From positions 37,735-101,734 of the forward strand of contig WREP01000004.1 of the NCBI GenBank assembly GCA_009779265.1: a stretch of 64,000 nt of DNA. The letters run 5' to 3'. The stretch is from Betaproteobacteria bacterium. GTDB lineage: Bacteria; Pseudomonadota; Gammaproteobacteria; Burkholderiales; Rhodocyclaceae. Shown here piece after piece: positions 25,767-36,711 of the stretch; the stretch's first letter is position 1, and every line of letters starts with the position of its first letter. The position numbers were made by a program, and so were the translations under genes. The notes beneath the pieces were generated by a model, which was not told where the DNA came from, did no database searches, and worked only from the letters and a program-made list of their open reading frames with translations.

Positions 25767-26588
25767 TCACCACAGCTTCCACCAGGCGCTCTTGCGTTCC
25801 AGGCCGGTTTCGTAGAAGCGGCTGCTGGGGAAGTTCTGGCGCAGCACGCGGTCGGCGTCGTCGCGCAGGTCGGTCAGGCCGAGTTGGTCGTAGGCGGTGA
25901 TCAGGATGAACAACGCCTCTTCGACGGCCGGCGCGCGCGGATAGGTCTTGATCGCGTACTGGGCGCGGTTGGCAGCGGCGATGTAGGCGCCGCGGCGGAT
26001 GTAGTAGTGGGCGACGTTGACGTCCTGCTGGGCCAGGGCGTTGATCAGATATTCCATGCGCTGGATGGCGTCCGGAACGTATTTGCTGTCCGGGAAGCGG
26101 GTGGTCAGTTCGCGCAGGGATTCAAAAGCCTCGCGCGCCGCCTTGGGGTCGCGCTCGGCGAGGTTCTGCTCGCTGATGTAGCCGAGCAGGCCGAGATCTT
26201 CGTTGAAATTGATCAGGCCCTTGAGGTAATACACATAATCGATGGCCGGATGGTTCGGGTGCAGCTTGATGAAGCGATCACAAGCGGCCAGCGCCGAGCC
26301 GGGTTCGCCGGATTTCCAGTACACGTAGCCGAGTTCGAGCTGCGCCTGCTGCGCGAAGCGGCCGTAGGGAAAGCGGGATTCAAGTTTTTCCAGATGCTTG
26401 GCCGCTTCTTCCCAGTTGCCGTCCGTCTGCGCCTCCTTGGCCTCGGCATAGAGTCGGCCGGCGGACCAGCCGGCGGTCGGGTCGGCTTGTTCGGAGAGCG
26501 AACTGCAGCCGGCCAGGGCGAGGGCGGCGAGAAGGGCGAGCAGGAAGAAGGCGGGGCGGCGGCCGAATGCGGCTAAACTTCGCATCAT
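25767..26588 (-). CDS. bamD: outer membrane protein assembly factor BamD
   Basis: Essential lipoprotein of the BAM complex that inserts beta-barrel proteins into the outer membrane. The 273-residue protein has lipobox LALAGC (Cys about 28) and tetratricopeptide-type helices: LYAEAKEAQTDGNWEEAAKHL, QLELGYVYWKSGEPGSALA, and so on, as in BamD/ComL. Length is normal. Two ATG codons (26588 and 26585) are possible. The first shares the CATG at 26586-26589 with the rluD start on the other strand, so the two genes are divergent with overlapping starts, as commonly adjacent in betaproteobacteria. Confidence 0.93.
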   Translation of the reverse strand: MMRSLAAFGRRPAFFLLALLAALALAGCSSLSEQADPTAGWSAGRLYAEAKEAQTDGNWEEAAKHLEKLESRFPYGRFAQQAQLELGYVYWKSGEPGSALAACDRFIKLHPNHPAIDYVYYLKGLINFNEDLGLLGYISEQNLAERDPKAAREAFESLRELTTRFPDSKYVPDAIQRMEYLINALAQQDVNVAHYYIRRGAYIAAANRAQYAIKTYPRAPAVEEALFILITAYDQLGLTDLRDDADRVLRQNFPSSRFYETGLERKSAWWKLW

Positions 26589-27558
26589 GAAAAATCCTGT
26601 GGCAAGTTGCGGCGATTATAGCCGAATCGAATCGTTGCACCTGATCGTGCCGGATGCCGAGTCTGGCCGCCGTCTCGACCAGGCGCTGGCGGCGCTGCTC
26701 CCCCGTTATTCCCGCAGCCGCCTGCAAGCGTGGGTGCGCGACGGCCAGGTCGCCGTCGACGGCGAGGTCGAGCGCGAAGTAAAGCGCAAGCTGTTCGGCG
26801 GCGAGCGCCTGTGCCTCAGCGCGCCGGCCGATGCCGGCGACGGCCCGGAGCAGCCGGAGGATATCCCGCTTGCCGTTGTTTTCGAGGACGAAACGCTGCT
26901 GGTCATCGACAAGCCGGCCGGGCTGGTTGTTCATCCCGGCAGCGGCAACCGCAGCGGCACCCTGATGAACGCCTTGCTGCACCATGTGCCGGGCATCGAG
27001 GCGATTCCACGAGCCGGCATCGTGCACCGTCTGGACAAGGACACTAGCGGCCTCCTGGTCGTCGCCAAGACGCTGGAAGCGCAGACCGATCTGGTGCGCC
27101 AGTTGCAGGCGCGTAGCGTGCGCCGTGTCTATCTGGCGCTGGCTGCCGGCACGATGCAACGCGACGGCGGCGTCGACGCGCCCATTGGCCGGCATCCGGT
27201 GCAGCGCGTCAAGATGGCGGTGGTGCCGGAAAGCCGCGGCGGCAAACCGGCGCGGACCCGCTTTCGCATTCTCGAAACCTTCCCCCATTGCACCCTCGTC
27301 GAATGCTCGCTGGAAACCGGGCGCACGCACCAGATTCGCGTCCATCTCGCCTCCATCGGCCATCCGCTGGTTGGCGACCCGGTTTATGGCAAGGCCGATG
27401 CCCGGTTGCCGGATTTTTTTCGCCAGGCTTTGCACGCCACGCGCCTGGGCCTGATGCATCCGGCGAGCGGCCAGGCGATGCAGTGGGAAGCGCCGCCGCC
27501 GCAAGACATGCGCGAATTGCTTGAAAAACTGCGGCTCGAAACCCTGCGCCATGCCTGA
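26587..27558 (+). CDS. rluD: 23S rRNA pseudouridine synthase RluD
   Basis: Makes pseudouridines at positions 1911, 1915 and 1917 of 23S rRNA (helix 69) in the E. coli case. The 323-residue protein has an N-terminal S4 domain (SGRRLDQALAALLPRYSRSR) and the catalytic motif HRLDKDTSGLLVVAKT with the nucleophilic Asp; the C-terminal KAxLPxFFRQALHAxRLG region also fits RluD. The ATG at 26587 overlaps the bamD start; a later start is possible because the first about 18 residues are not conserved. The pgeF gene overlaps its end by 8 bases. Confidence 0.93.
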   Translation: MKNPVASCGDYSRIESLHLIVPDAESGRRLDQALAALLPRYSRSRLQAWVRDGQVAVDGEVEREVKRKLFGGERLCLSAPADAGDGPEQPEDIPLAVVFEDETLLVIDKPAGLVVHPGSGNRSGTLMNALLHHVPGIEAIPRAGIVHRLDKDTSGLLVVAKTLEAQTDLVRQLQARSVRRVYLALAAGTMQRDGGVDAPIGRHPVQRVKMAVVPESRGGKPARTRFRILETFPHCTLVECSLETGRTHQIRVHLASIGHPLVGDPVYGKADARLPDFFRQALHATRLGLMHPASGQAMQWEAPPPQDMRELLEKLRLETLRHA

Positions 27559-28300
27559 AGTATTGCAACCGCAATGGCCGGCGCCGCCCCGGGTGCGCGC
27601 CCTGCAAACCCTGCGCGGCGGCGGATGCAGCCCGGCGCCGTGGGCCAGCTTCAATCTCGGCGACCACGTCGGCGACGATCCCGAGCGCGTTGCCGCCAAC
27701 CGCGCCGACCTGCGCCGCCTGCTGCCGGCGGAACCGCTCTGGCTGCGCCAGGTTCACGGTGTGCATGTGGTCGATGCCGGGCGGGCGGACGGCGAAATGG
27801 ACGGCAAAACGGCAGCCGACGCCGCCTTTACCCGCCAGCCGGCAAGCGTCTGCGCCATCATGACCGCCGATTGCCTGCCGGTGCTGCTCTGCGACCGCGC
27901 CGGCAGCGTTGTCGCCGCCGCCCATGCCGGCTGGCGCGGCCTGGCGGCTGGCGTGCTGGAAGCCACCATCACCGCCATGAACGCGCCACCAGCGGAATTG
28001 CTGGCCTGGCTCGGGCCGGCCATCGGCCCCCGCCATTTTGAAGTCGGCCCCGAGGTGCTGGCCGCCTTCGCCGCACGCGACCCGGCGGCGGGCGAAGCTT
28101 TCCGGGCGTTGGGCAACGGCAAATGGCTGGCCGACATCTACGCCCTGGCCCGCCAGCGCCTGGCCGCCAGCGGCGTCAGCGCCACCTTCGGCGGCGAACG
28201 GTGCACCGTCGGCGAGGCCGGCCATTTCTTCTCCTACCGCCGCGACGGCGCGACGGGGCGGATGGCGACGCTAATCTGGCTGGCGGCGGACAGTTCCTGA
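27551..28300 (+). CDS. pgeF: peptidoglycan editing factor PgeF (YfiH/laccase-domain protein)
   Basis: Cytosolic enzyme of the multicopper-polyphenol-oxidase-like fold; YfiH/PgeF corrects misincorporated L-Ser in the muropeptide precursor. The 249-residue protein has the family residues LRQVHGVHVV, MTADCLPVLLCD and AAAHAGWRGLAAGV (His, Cys and His of the metal site) and ends FFSYRRDGATGRMATLIWL. It starts within the end of rluD (8-base overlap); the rluD-pgeF order is typical. Confidence 0.92.
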   Translation: MPEVLQPQWPAPPRVRALQTLRGGGCSPAPWASFNLGDHVGDDPERVAANRADLRRLLPAEPLWLRQVHGVHVVDAGRADGEMDGKTAADAAFTRQPASVCAIMTADCLPVLLCDRAGSVVAAAHAGWRGLAAGVLEATITAMNAPPAELLAWLGPAIGPRHFEVGPEVLAAFAARDPAAGEAFRALGNGKWLADIYALARQRLAASGVSATFGGERCTVGEAGHFFSYRRDGATGRMATLIWLAADSS

Positions 28301-28340
28301 GCGGCGGGAAATATCTGGAGCGGTTTTGGTTCAAGAAGTT

Positions 28341-28410
28341 GGATTGCTTCGCTCGCAATGACTTCTGTTCCCGCACCGTCATTGCGAGGAGCAAAGCGAC
28401 GAAGCAATCC
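28341..28410. repeat. intergenic palindromic repeat (family R2)
   Basis: Second full copy of the unit at 24999: left arm GGATTGCTTCGCTCGCAATG, right arm CGTCATTGCGAG followed by GAAGCAATCC. It separates pgeF from the vapBC module. Confidence 0.8.
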
Positions 28411-28436
28411 AGGCGTGGTTGTTTTGCGGCATGGCG

Positions 28437-28454
28437 TATATACTCAGGTATATA
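28437..28454. promoter_or_regulatory. palindromic vapBC operator
   Basis: TATATAC-TCAG-GTATATA is a perfect 7+4+7 palindrome 19 bases before the vapB ATG, overlapping a TATATA-type -10 element. VapB/VapBC complexes usually bind such palindromes to repress their own operon; binding here is inferred. Confidence 0.6.
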
Positions 28455-28473
28455 TCAGTGAAAGGAGTCCGCG

Positions 28474-28767
28474 ATGATCGAGACCCGTGTCGTCAAGCTG
28501 TTCAAGAACGGCGCCAGTCAGGCGGTTCGCCTCCCGGCGGAATTCCGCTTCGAAGGCGAGGAAGTCTATGCCACGCGCGATGACGCAACGGGCGATGTCG
28601 TGCTGTCGAACCGGCCGGGCGCAAACGCTTGGAACGAGTTCTTCGAGTTACTGCGCGCCGTCGAGGCGCCGGCCGACTTCATGGCCGAGCGCCCGCTGAA
28701 TGTGCAGCCGTCAGAGGGCGGCATTTTCGACGACGAGGCGGCAGCGGACATGGATGGGAAGCGATAG
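28474..28767 (+). CDS. vapB: VapB-family antitoxin (AbrB-type DNA-binding domain)
   Basis: A 97-residue antitoxin. The N-terminal swapped-hairpin AbrB/SpoVT domain is seen as VVKLFKNGASQAVRLPAEFR (residues 5-25), followed by an acidic flexible tail ending ADMDGKR that would wrap the toxin. AAGGAG precedes the ATG. The toxin gene starts 2 bases after its stop, and a palindromic operator lies just upstream: a complete autoregulated type II module. Confidence 0.88.
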   Translation: MIETRVVKLFKNGASQAVRLPAEFRFEGEEVYATRDDATGDVVLSNRPGANAWNEFFELLRAVEAPADFMAERPLNVQPSEGGIFDDEAAADMDGKR

Positions 28768-28769
28768 CC

Positions 28770-29171
28770 ATGCTGTACATGCTGGATACCGATACCGTAA
28801 GTTACCTCATCAAGGGAAAATCGTCGGCGCTTGAGAATCGCTTGCTCGCCCTCGTACCGTCCATGATCTGCATCTCGGTGATGACGCGGGCCGAGTTGCA
28901 GTACGGGCTGAAACGGCTACCCGCCGATCATCGCCTCCACCCGGCGGTGTGCAAATTTCTCAAGATCGTCCGTACCCTGCCGTGGGACGCGGAGGCGGCC
29001 GACTGGTACGCCGCCATCCGCCATCAACTCGTCAGCACCGGCCAGCCGATCGGCGAACTGGACATGATGATTGCTGCCCATTCGCTCTCGGCCGGCGCGG
29101 TGCTGGTTAGCAACAATCGCCGCCATTACGAGCGGATCGAAGCCCCGCTGATACTGGAAAATTGGGCATAA
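28770..29171 (+). CDS. vapC: VapC-family PIN-domain ribonuclease toxin
   Basis: A 133-residue PIN-domain toxin; family members cleave tRNA or rRNA. The catalytic acidic residues are visible: Asp6 in YMLDTDTVSYLI, the Glu in MTRAELQYGLKR, and Asp in GELDMMIAAHSL, with a late NNRRHYERI. The start at 28770 follows vapB directly and has GGAAGCGA upstream. The small membrane protein gene after it is on the other strand. The module appears intact. Confidence 0.9.
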   Translation: MLYMLDTDTVSYLIKGKSSALENRLLALVPSMICISVMTRAELQYGLKRLPADHRLHPAVCKFLKIVRTLPWDAEAADWYAAIRHQLVSTGQPIGELDMMIAAHSLSAGAVLVSNNRRHYERIEAPLILENWA

Positions 29172-29182
29172 GCGAACTGGAA

Positions 29183-29401
29183 TCAAGCGCCGCCGTCCGG
29201 CTCATCCTTTGCCGCCACCGCTTCCCGGTATTGCCGCCGCTGGCGGCGGATTTTCGCACCCGCGAAATAGAGAATCAGGCCGCAGGGCAGGGCGCCGTAG
29301 AAGAGGAAGGACAGGATGCCGACAAAGAGGCTCGGCTCGTTGGCGGCAACGAGGATGGTGACGTACAGCCAGCCGATGACGATGATCAGGGCGAAAGACA
29401 T
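29183..29401 (-). CDS. small conserved-type membrane protein
   Basis: A 72-residue protein with two hydrophobic segments (about residues 3-20 and 25-47) and a basic C-terminal tail (AKIRRQRRQYREAVAAK). Function unknown. It converges with vapC, with 11 bases between the stops. Confidence 0.6.
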   Translation of the reverse strand: MSFALIIVIGWLYVTILVAANEPSLFVGILSFLFYGALPCGLILYFAGAKIRRQRRQYREAVAAKDEPDGGA

Positions 29402-29469
29402 GGCGGCATTGTAAGGGCAAGGTTCGCGGGTCGGGGCGCTCGCATGGACGAACGCCCATCCAACATTTC

Positions 29470-29553
29470 CGTCATTCCCGCGTCGGCGGGAATCCAGTTA
29501 CAGCCTCTCAGTCTCCCCGCACCTGCTGGATTCCCGCCTGCGCGGGAATGACG
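29470..29553. repeat. long inverted repeat (family R1)
   Basis: Arms 29470-29497 and 29526-29553 are complementary over 28 bases with two mismatches; the right arm is identical to that of the copy at 21220-21295. Located between the small membrane protein gene and the end of tex. Confidence 0.85.
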
Positions 29554-29581
29554 GATGGGGTGGCCTGCGGCCCTCTCCGTT

Positions 29582-31885
<2,304 letters not shown>

Positions 31886-31993
31886 GATGGGGCGCGGCAG
31901 AAAAAGGGGAGGAATGATGCGTAATCCGGGAGCAAATTACAACCGGCAATGGTGTAGCATGAATGGCTATGTTCATTACATCGGGAGAGAGGC

Positions 31994-32431
31994 ATGAAAG
32001 TAGACACCTATTTGTTTGGAAGCATCGAGGTCGCCGACGAGAAGATCATTACTTTTCCCGTCGGCCTGGTCGCCTTTGAAAATTCCCGGCGCTACACCTT
32101 GATCCAGGAAGATGCGCAGGGCGCCGGTTTTACGCTGCAATCGCTGGATGAGCCGGGTCTGGCGCTGCAAATCGTCGATCCGACCACCCTCGGCTTCCGT
32201 TACGAGTTGGAATTGAGTGATGCCGAATCGGCGCTGCTGCAATCGCCGGCCGACGACGACGTGGTGGTGATGCAGGTGCTGTACAAGAAGGAAACCGACG
32301 GCAAGGCCGACATCGTGCCCAACCTGCGGGCGCCGCTGGTCATCAACCTGAAGGCGCGGATCGGCTTGCAGAAGGTCATGGAAAACCTCCGTCCGAACGT
32401 CACGCTGTCGAATCTCGCCAGCACCGTCTGA
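31994..32431 (+). CDS. fliW: flagellar assembly factor FliW
   Basis: A 145-residue protein of the FliW family, which binds flagellin and antagonises the translational repressor CsrA in other bacteria. Diagnostic stretches are [18 protein letters not shown] near the start, [18 protein letters not shown] in the middle, and the C-terminal [25 protein letters not shown] lies before the ATG. No flagellar gene or csrA is adjacent. A GC-rich hairpin follows. Confidence 0.9.
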   Translation: MKVDTYLFGSIEVADEKIITFPVGLVAFENSRRYTLIQEDAQGAGFTLQSLDEPGLALQIVDPTTLGFRYELELSDAESALLQSPADDDVVVMQVLYKKETDGKADIVPNLRAPLVINLKARIGLQKVMENLRPNVTLSNLASTV

Positions 32432-32465
32432 AGGGTCTGAACATTCGCCGCTGGGCGGCGGCAAG

Positions 32466-32489
32466 CGCGGGGCTACGGCCCCGCGCCGT
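32466..32489. terminator. GC-rich hairpin between the convergent fliW and carbonic-anhydrase genes
   Basis: CGCGGGGC-TACG-GCCCCGCG forms an 8-bp stem with a 4-base loop in the 61-base gap between two convergent genes. No clear T run, so its termination role is inferred from position. Confidence 0.5.
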
Positions 32490-32492
32490 CGT

Positions 32493-33014
32493 TTACAGCG
32501 GCGTCAGCAGCTTGCGGTAGCGGCTGGCGTTGGCGACGTAATGCGCCGCCGAGGCGCGCAGCCGGGCCGCTTCCTCGTCGTCGAGCCGGCGTATGACCCG
32601 GCCCGGCGAACCGACGATCAGCGAGCGTTCGGGAAACACCTTGCCTTCGGGAACCAGGGTATTGGCGCCGACGATGCTCTCCTTGCCGATCACCGCCCGG
32701 TTGAGAATCACCGAACCGATGCCGATCAGGCAGCCATCGCCGACCGTGCAGCCGTGCAGCATGACCAGATGGCCGACGGTAACGTCGGCGCCGATGTGGA
32801 GCGGCACGCCTTCGTCGGTATGCAGCACCGAGCCATCCTGGATATTGCTGTTGTCGCCGATGTGGATCGGGTCGTTGTCGCCGCGCAAGGTGGCGTTCCA
32901 CCAGACCGAAACATTGTCGCCCAGGCTGACATCGCCGATCACCGTGGCGTTGGGGGCAACCCAGACATGAGCGCCAAGCCGCGGCGCCTTGTCATCAAGT
33001 TTGAACAGGGGCAT
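32493..33014 (-). CDS. gamma-carbonic anhydrase family protein
   Basis: A 173-residue left-handed beta-helix protein of the gamma-carbonic anhydrase class (CaiE/YrdA-type). Hexapeptide repeats run through the whole length (ATVIGDVSLGDNVSVW, ADVTVGHLVMLHGCTVG, IGIGSVILNRAVIG). The zinc-ligand His pattern is present (VLHTDEG, then VGHLVMLHGC). Whether it hydrates CO2 or acts on another substrate is not certain for this subgroup. Convergent with fliW. Confidence 0.9.
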   Translation of the reverse strand: MPLFKLDDKAPRLGAHVWVAPNATVIGDVSLGDNVSVWWNATLRGDNDPIHIGDNSNIQDGSVLHTDEGVPLHIGADVTVGHLVMLHGCTVGDGCLIGIGSVILNRAVIGKESIVGANTLVPEGKVFPERSLIVGSPGRVIRRLDDEEAARLRASAAHYVANASRYRKLLTPL

Positions 33015-33202
33015 TGCGTCTCCTTGCTGAAATGGGCCGATTGCCGCGCCAACTGTTCATGTTACGCCGCACCATTTGGCTGCGGAATACTGTTTCATGG
33101 AAATTTCCATGGCGATCCGGCAATGAGCGAGGGAGAGAAATTCTCCCGCTCACTGGATGGAGTAAAGGGGTTGCGACCGTATGCGATTGAATTAAAACTA
33201 CG

Positions 33203-34129
33203 CTAAAGCAGCGAGTCGCGTTCGATCTTGCCGCGCTTGATGATTTTGCGCAGGCAATCCAGTCCTTCCATCTGAATTTGCCGCACCCGTTCGCGGGTCA
33301 GGCCGAGGTTGCTGGCGATCTGGTCGAGCGTGGCGACCTCGGTTCCACCCAGGCCGTAGCGGTTTTTGATTACCGTGCGCTGGCGCTCGCTCAGTTCGCC
33401 CAGCCAATGCGCGACCAGGCTGCTGATCTCGTTCGATTGCAGCAGGCTTTCGGGATCGCTGCCCTTGTCGTCGGCGATCAGTTCGACCAGGCTGTGGTTG
33501 GGGTCGATTTCCAGCGGCGCGTCGAGCGAGGCGGTTTGTTCATTGAGCGACAGGATGCGGCGAATGTCCTCGACCGGGCGGTCGAGCAGCAGCGCCACGC
33601 GCCTGACCGTGACGTCGCGGCGCTCGGCCGATTCCAGGTGGCGCATGGCGCGCAGCACCAGGTTGATTTCCTTGACTACGTGCGCCGGCAGACGGACGGT
33701 TCGCGACTGGTTCATGATGGCGCGCTCGATGCTCTGCCGGATCCACCAGGTGGCGTAGGTGGAGAAGCGAAAACCGCGCTCGGGATCGAATTTTTCCAGG
33801 GCGTGAATGAGGCCGAGATTGCCTTCCTCGATCAGGTCGAGCAGCGGAATGCCCCGGCTCAGGTAACGCTTGGCGATATTCACGACGAGCCGCAGGTTGT
33901 GCTCGATCATCATTTGCCGCGCCGCGAAATCTCCGGCTTGCGCCCGGCGGGCGGTGGCGGTTTCCTGCTCTGGCGTCAGCAGTGGTTTGGCGCCGATTTC
34001 GTTGAGATAGAGCTGGGTGACGTCTTCGAGCAGTTCCTGTTCGGGCGTTACGGCCTCGGCTTCGGTTTCGGACAATAGGGGAGAGTCGGGTTGCCCCGCG
34101 AATTCTTTCTCATTGTCCGGCGCGCTCAT
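33203..34129 (-). CDS. rpoS: RNA polymerase sigma factor RpoS
   Basis: Stationary-phase/general-stress sigma factor. The 308-residue protein has all sigma-70 regions: 1.2 (VTQLYLNEIGAKPLLTPEQE), 2 (HNLRLVVNIAKRY, FSTYATWWIRQSIERAI), 3 (RLPAHVVKEI) and 4 (RERVRQIQMEGL). The short acidic N-terminus and the position directly after nlpD identify RpoS rather than RpoD. The start at 34129 overlaps the nlpD stop by 4 bases (ATGA). Besides operon read-through, an rpoS promoter inside nlpD is usual in gammaproteobacteria; I could not identify one here. Confidence 0.95.
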   Translation of the reverse strand: MSAPDNEKEFAGQPDSPLLSETEAEAVTPEQELLEDVTQLYLNEIGAKPLLTPEQETATARRAQAGDFAARQMMIEHNLRLVVNIAKRYLSRGIPLLDLIEEGNLGLIHALEKFDPERGFRFSTYATWWIRQSIERAIMNQSRTVRLPAHVVKEINLVLRAMRHLESAERRDVTVRRVALLLDRPVEDIRRILSLNEQTASLDAPLEIDPNHSLVELIADDKGSDPESLLQSNEISSLVAHWLGELSERQRTVIKNRYGLGGTEVATLDQIASNLGLTRERVRQIQMEGLDCLRKIIKRGKIERDSLL

Positions 34130-34995
34130 CTTTTCGGCAGGTATTGCGCGGGATCGACCGGCTTGCCCTGCTTGCGAATTTCGAAATGCAGCTTGACCGT
34201 ATCGCTGTCGGTATTGCCCATTTCCGCGATTTTTTGCCCGCGTGTGACTTGCGCGCCTTCCTTGACGAGAATTTTGCGATTGTGGGCGTAGGCCGAGAGG
34301 AAGGTGGCATTGTGCTTGATGATCACCAGTTCGCCGTAGCCGCGCAGGCCGGAGCCGACATAGACGACCTTGCCGTCGCCGGCGGCGAGTATCGGATCGC
34401 CGGCTTTGCCGGCCAGATCGAGGCCCTTGTTGCCGCTTTCGCTGAACGGCGCGACAAGCTTGCCGGTCGCCGGCCAGATCCACGGCACGTCATCCGGCCC
34501 TGGCGCGGCGGGGGGCATGGCGGTGGTTTCCGGCTTCGCCTCGGGGCGCGGATCGGTCTGGGGATTGAGACGGATATAGGCGGCGTCCGAGTAGGGCTCC
34601 TTGCCGACCCGCGGCTCGGTCTTGAAGCCGCTTGCCGATGCCGGCGGCGCGTCGAGCGGACGCGCTTCGACGCTGCCGCCGCCGTCGACCGGCGAGGTCA
34701 CAACGGCGCTGCCCTCGGCGACCGGCGGAATCACCCGGAGAATTTGCCCTTCCTTGATTTCCGCCGGATTGGTGATGTAGTTCCAGGCCGCGATGTCGCG
34801 GTAATCCTGGCCATTTTCGATGGCGATGCGGTACAGGGTATCGCCCCGCTTGACCGTGTAATAGCCGGGGCCGGCGGGCGCGGTCGTGGTCTGGGCCGTC
34901 GCGCCGCGATCCTCGGCCGGCGCCGGCGGTTGGCTGAAACAGCCGGCCAGCGTGGCGGTTAAAACGGACAAGGCGATGAGATAGACTCGATTCAT
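34126..34995 (-). CDS. nlpD: NlpD-type lipoprotein with LysM and degenerate M23/LytM domain
   Basis: Outer-membrane lipoprotein that activates cell-separation amidases. The 289-residue protein has lipobox LAGC (Cys19), a LysM domain ([19 protein letters not shown]) at about residues 45-90, a Pro/Ala-rich linker, and a C-terminal LytM domain ([18 protein letters not shown] ... [18 protein letters not shown]). The first metal-ligand His of active M23 peptidases is missing (NKGLD), as in E. coli NlpD, so it should be a non-catalytic activator. Starts overlap the pcm stop by 4 bases and its stop overlaps rpoS. Confidence 0.93.
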   Translation of the reverse strand: MNRVYLIALSVLTATLAGCFSQPPAPAEDRGATAQTTTAPAGPGYYTVKRGDTLYRIAIENGQDYRDIAAWNYITNPAEIKEGQILRVIPPVAEGSAVVTSPVDGGGSVEARPLDAPPASASGFKTEPRVGKEPYSDAAYIRLNPQTDPRPEAKPETTAMPPAAPGPDDVPWIWPATGKLVAPFSESGNKGLDLAGKAGDPILAAGDGKVVYVGSGLRGYGELVIIKHNATFLSAYAHNRKILVKEGAQVTRGQKIAEMGNTDSDTVKLHFEIRKQGKPVDPAQYLPKR

Positions 34996-35624
34996 TGCGT
35001 TCCTGCGAGAAGCGGGACAAACCGGACGGCATCCAGCCGCTTTTCGACAAATCCCTGAGGCGTGCATTCAATCAAACTAAGATACTGCTCCGTCGTGCCG
35101 AGCGGTAATACCAGACGTCCACCCGGCGCCAGTTGCTGGAGCAGCGCCGACGGCACCTTCGATCCGGCCGCCGCCACGATGATGCTATCGAAGGGCGCGG
35201 CTTCCGGCAATCCCATTTGACCATCGGCGTGCTTCAAACGGACATTGAATTGCCGCAAGAGGCGCATGTTGTCCTTGGCTTTTTCCAGCAGTGGCGCGAG
35301 GCGCTCGATGGCATAGACCTCGTTGGTCAAGCGCCCCAGCACCGCCGCCTGATAGCCGCAACCGGCGCCGATTTCAAGCGTCTTGCCGAGCGCAGTGCGC
35401 CCGTCGAGCAGCAATTCGATCATCCGGGCAACGATATAGGGCTGCGAAATGGTCTGCCCCATGCCCAGGGGCAGCGCGCTGTCCTCGTAGGCGCGCGAGG
35501 CCAGGGCTTCCTCGACGAACAGATGGCGCGGCACGGCATTCATCGCCGTCAGCACGGCTTCGTTGCGAATGCCTTGTTCGCGCAGGCGCTCGATCATGCG
35601 CGCCCGCGTCCGCGGCGATGTCAT
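34992..35624 (-). CDS. pcm: protein-L-isoaspartate O-methyltransferase
   Basis: Repairs L-isoaspartyl residues in aged proteins by SAM-dependent methylation. The 210-residue protein (from the ATG at 35624) has [22 protein letters not shown] and SAM motif [16 protein letters not shown], with later [27 protein letters not shown]. Starting at 35624 gives the same N-terminal length as E. coli Pcm; a GTG at 35645 is an alternative. surE ends upstream and nlpD overlaps its stop by 4 bases, the usual stress-survival operon. Confidence 0.93.
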   Translation of the reverse strand: MTSPRTRARMIERLREQGIRNEAVLTAMNAVPRHLFVEEALASRAYEDSALPLGMGQTISQPYIVARMIELLLDGRTALGKTLEIGAGCGYQAAVLGRLTNEVYAIERLAPLLEKAKDNMRLLRQFNVRLKHADGQMGLPEAAPFDSIIVAAAGSKVPSALLQQLAPGGRLVLPLGTTEQYLSLIECTPQGFVEKRLDAVRFVPLLAGTQ

Positions 35625-35649
35625 GCCGATACCGTGCAAAACCACGCGA

Positions 35650-36390
35650 TCACTTTATCCAGTCACGCACGACGCCCAGTTGCGCGCTATGCGTCAAGTC
35701 GATCTGCAACGGCGTCACCGACACGCAGCCGCGTTCGATGGCGTTGAAATCGGTGCCCGGCCCGGCATCGGCGGCGCCGCCGGCTGCGCCGATCCAGAAC
35801 ACCGTATCGTTGCGCGGCGAGGTCATCGGCACTACCGGCTCGGCCTTGTGCCGCCGCCCGAGGCGGGTTACCTCCGTGCCCCGCAATTCGTCATGGGGAA
35901 TGTCCGGCACGTTGACATTGAGCAGTACCGGCTGACGAATCGGATCGCGAATAAAACGTGCGACCAGTTCGCGCGCCACTTGTCCCGCCGTGGCGAAATG
36001 GCGGCCCTCGAAACTGGTCAGGGAAATGGCGATCGACGGCAGGCCGAGCAAATATCCCTCGGTTGCCGCCGCGACAGTTCCCGAATAGATGGTGTCATCG
36101 CCCATATTGGCGCCGCGATTGATGCCGGAAACGATAATGTCCGGCAGCTTTTCCAGCATTCCCGAAACGGCCAGATGGACGCAATCGGTCGGCGTGCCGT
36201 TGACAAAATGAAAACCATTGTCGGCCCGCCGCAAAAACAAGGGCCGGTCGAGGGTCAGGGAATGGCTGGCGGCGCTGCGATTCTGCTCGGGCGCGACGAC
36301 GGTGATTTCGCCCAGACCTGTCAGCGCTTCAGCCAGCGCTGCCAAACCCGGCGCGAAATAGCCGTCGTCATTGCTGAGCAGAATATGCAT
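35650..36390 (-). CDS. surE: 5'/3'-nucleotidase SurE
   Basis: Metal-dependent phosphatase acting on nucleoside monophosphates and short polyphosphates. The protein starts [16 protein letters not shown]; the two Asp of NDDG and the later [22 protein letters not shown], with Asn and Ser residues, form the SurE active site. Length 246 residues is normal. ATG at 36390 is preferred over an upstream TTG. It is preceded after 3 bases by the H-NS-like gene and followed by pcm. Confidence 0.95.
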   Translation of the reverse strand: MHILLSNDDGYFAPGLAALAEALTGLGEITVVAPEQNRSAASHSLTLDRPLFLRRADNGFHFVNGTPTDCVHLAVSGMLEKLPDIIVSGINRGANMGDDTIYSGTVAAATEGYLLGLPSIAISLTSFEGRHFATAGQVARELVARFIRDPIRQPVLLNVNVPDIPHDELRGTEVTRLGRRHKAEPVVPMTSPRNDTVFWIGAAGGAADAGPGTDFNAIERGCVSVTPLQIDLTHSAQLGVVRDWIK

Positions 36391-36393
36391 CAA

Positions 36394-36711
36394 TCAAACC
36401 AGGAGATTGTCGAGGTTGCCGCCATTGGCCAACCAAGCCTCGACCCATTTCGGCTTGCGGCCCCGTCCGGTCCATGTCAGCGAGCCATCTTGCGGGTGGC
36501 GGTATTTGATGCGAACCTTGGTGCCGGCAGTGGCCTTGGTCGCGCCTTCCTCGCCCCGCAAATCTTCCATGGTAAAGCCACGCGCCCTGACAAAATCCCG
36601 TACATCTTTGATAAGATTAGACTTTTCTTGCTTTTCGCGGCGCTTCAATTCGCCCGGGATCTGCTGCTGCAAATCACGCAATTGGGCAACGGACAAAGTC
36701 GATAAATCCAT
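36394..36711 (-). CDS. H-NS histone-family DNA-binding protein
   Basis: A 105-residue nucleoid protein. The N-terminal coiled coil (TLSVAQLRDLQQQIPGELKRR) mediates oligomerisation and the C-terminal WTGRGRKPKWVEAWLANGG is the H-NS AT-hook-like DNA-binding motif. The start at 36711 follows GGGAG. It is 3 bases upstream of surE, so the gene appears to head the surE-pcm-nlpD-rpoS operon. Its upstream region is strikingly AT-rich (36715-36800), consistent with promoter DNA and possibly autoregulation. Confidence 0.88.
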   Translation of the reverse strand: MDLSTLSVAQLRDLQQQIPGELKRREKQEKSNLIKDVRDFVRARGFTMEDLRGEEGATKATAGTKVRIKYRHPQDGSLTWTGRGRKPKWVEAWLANGGNLDNLLV

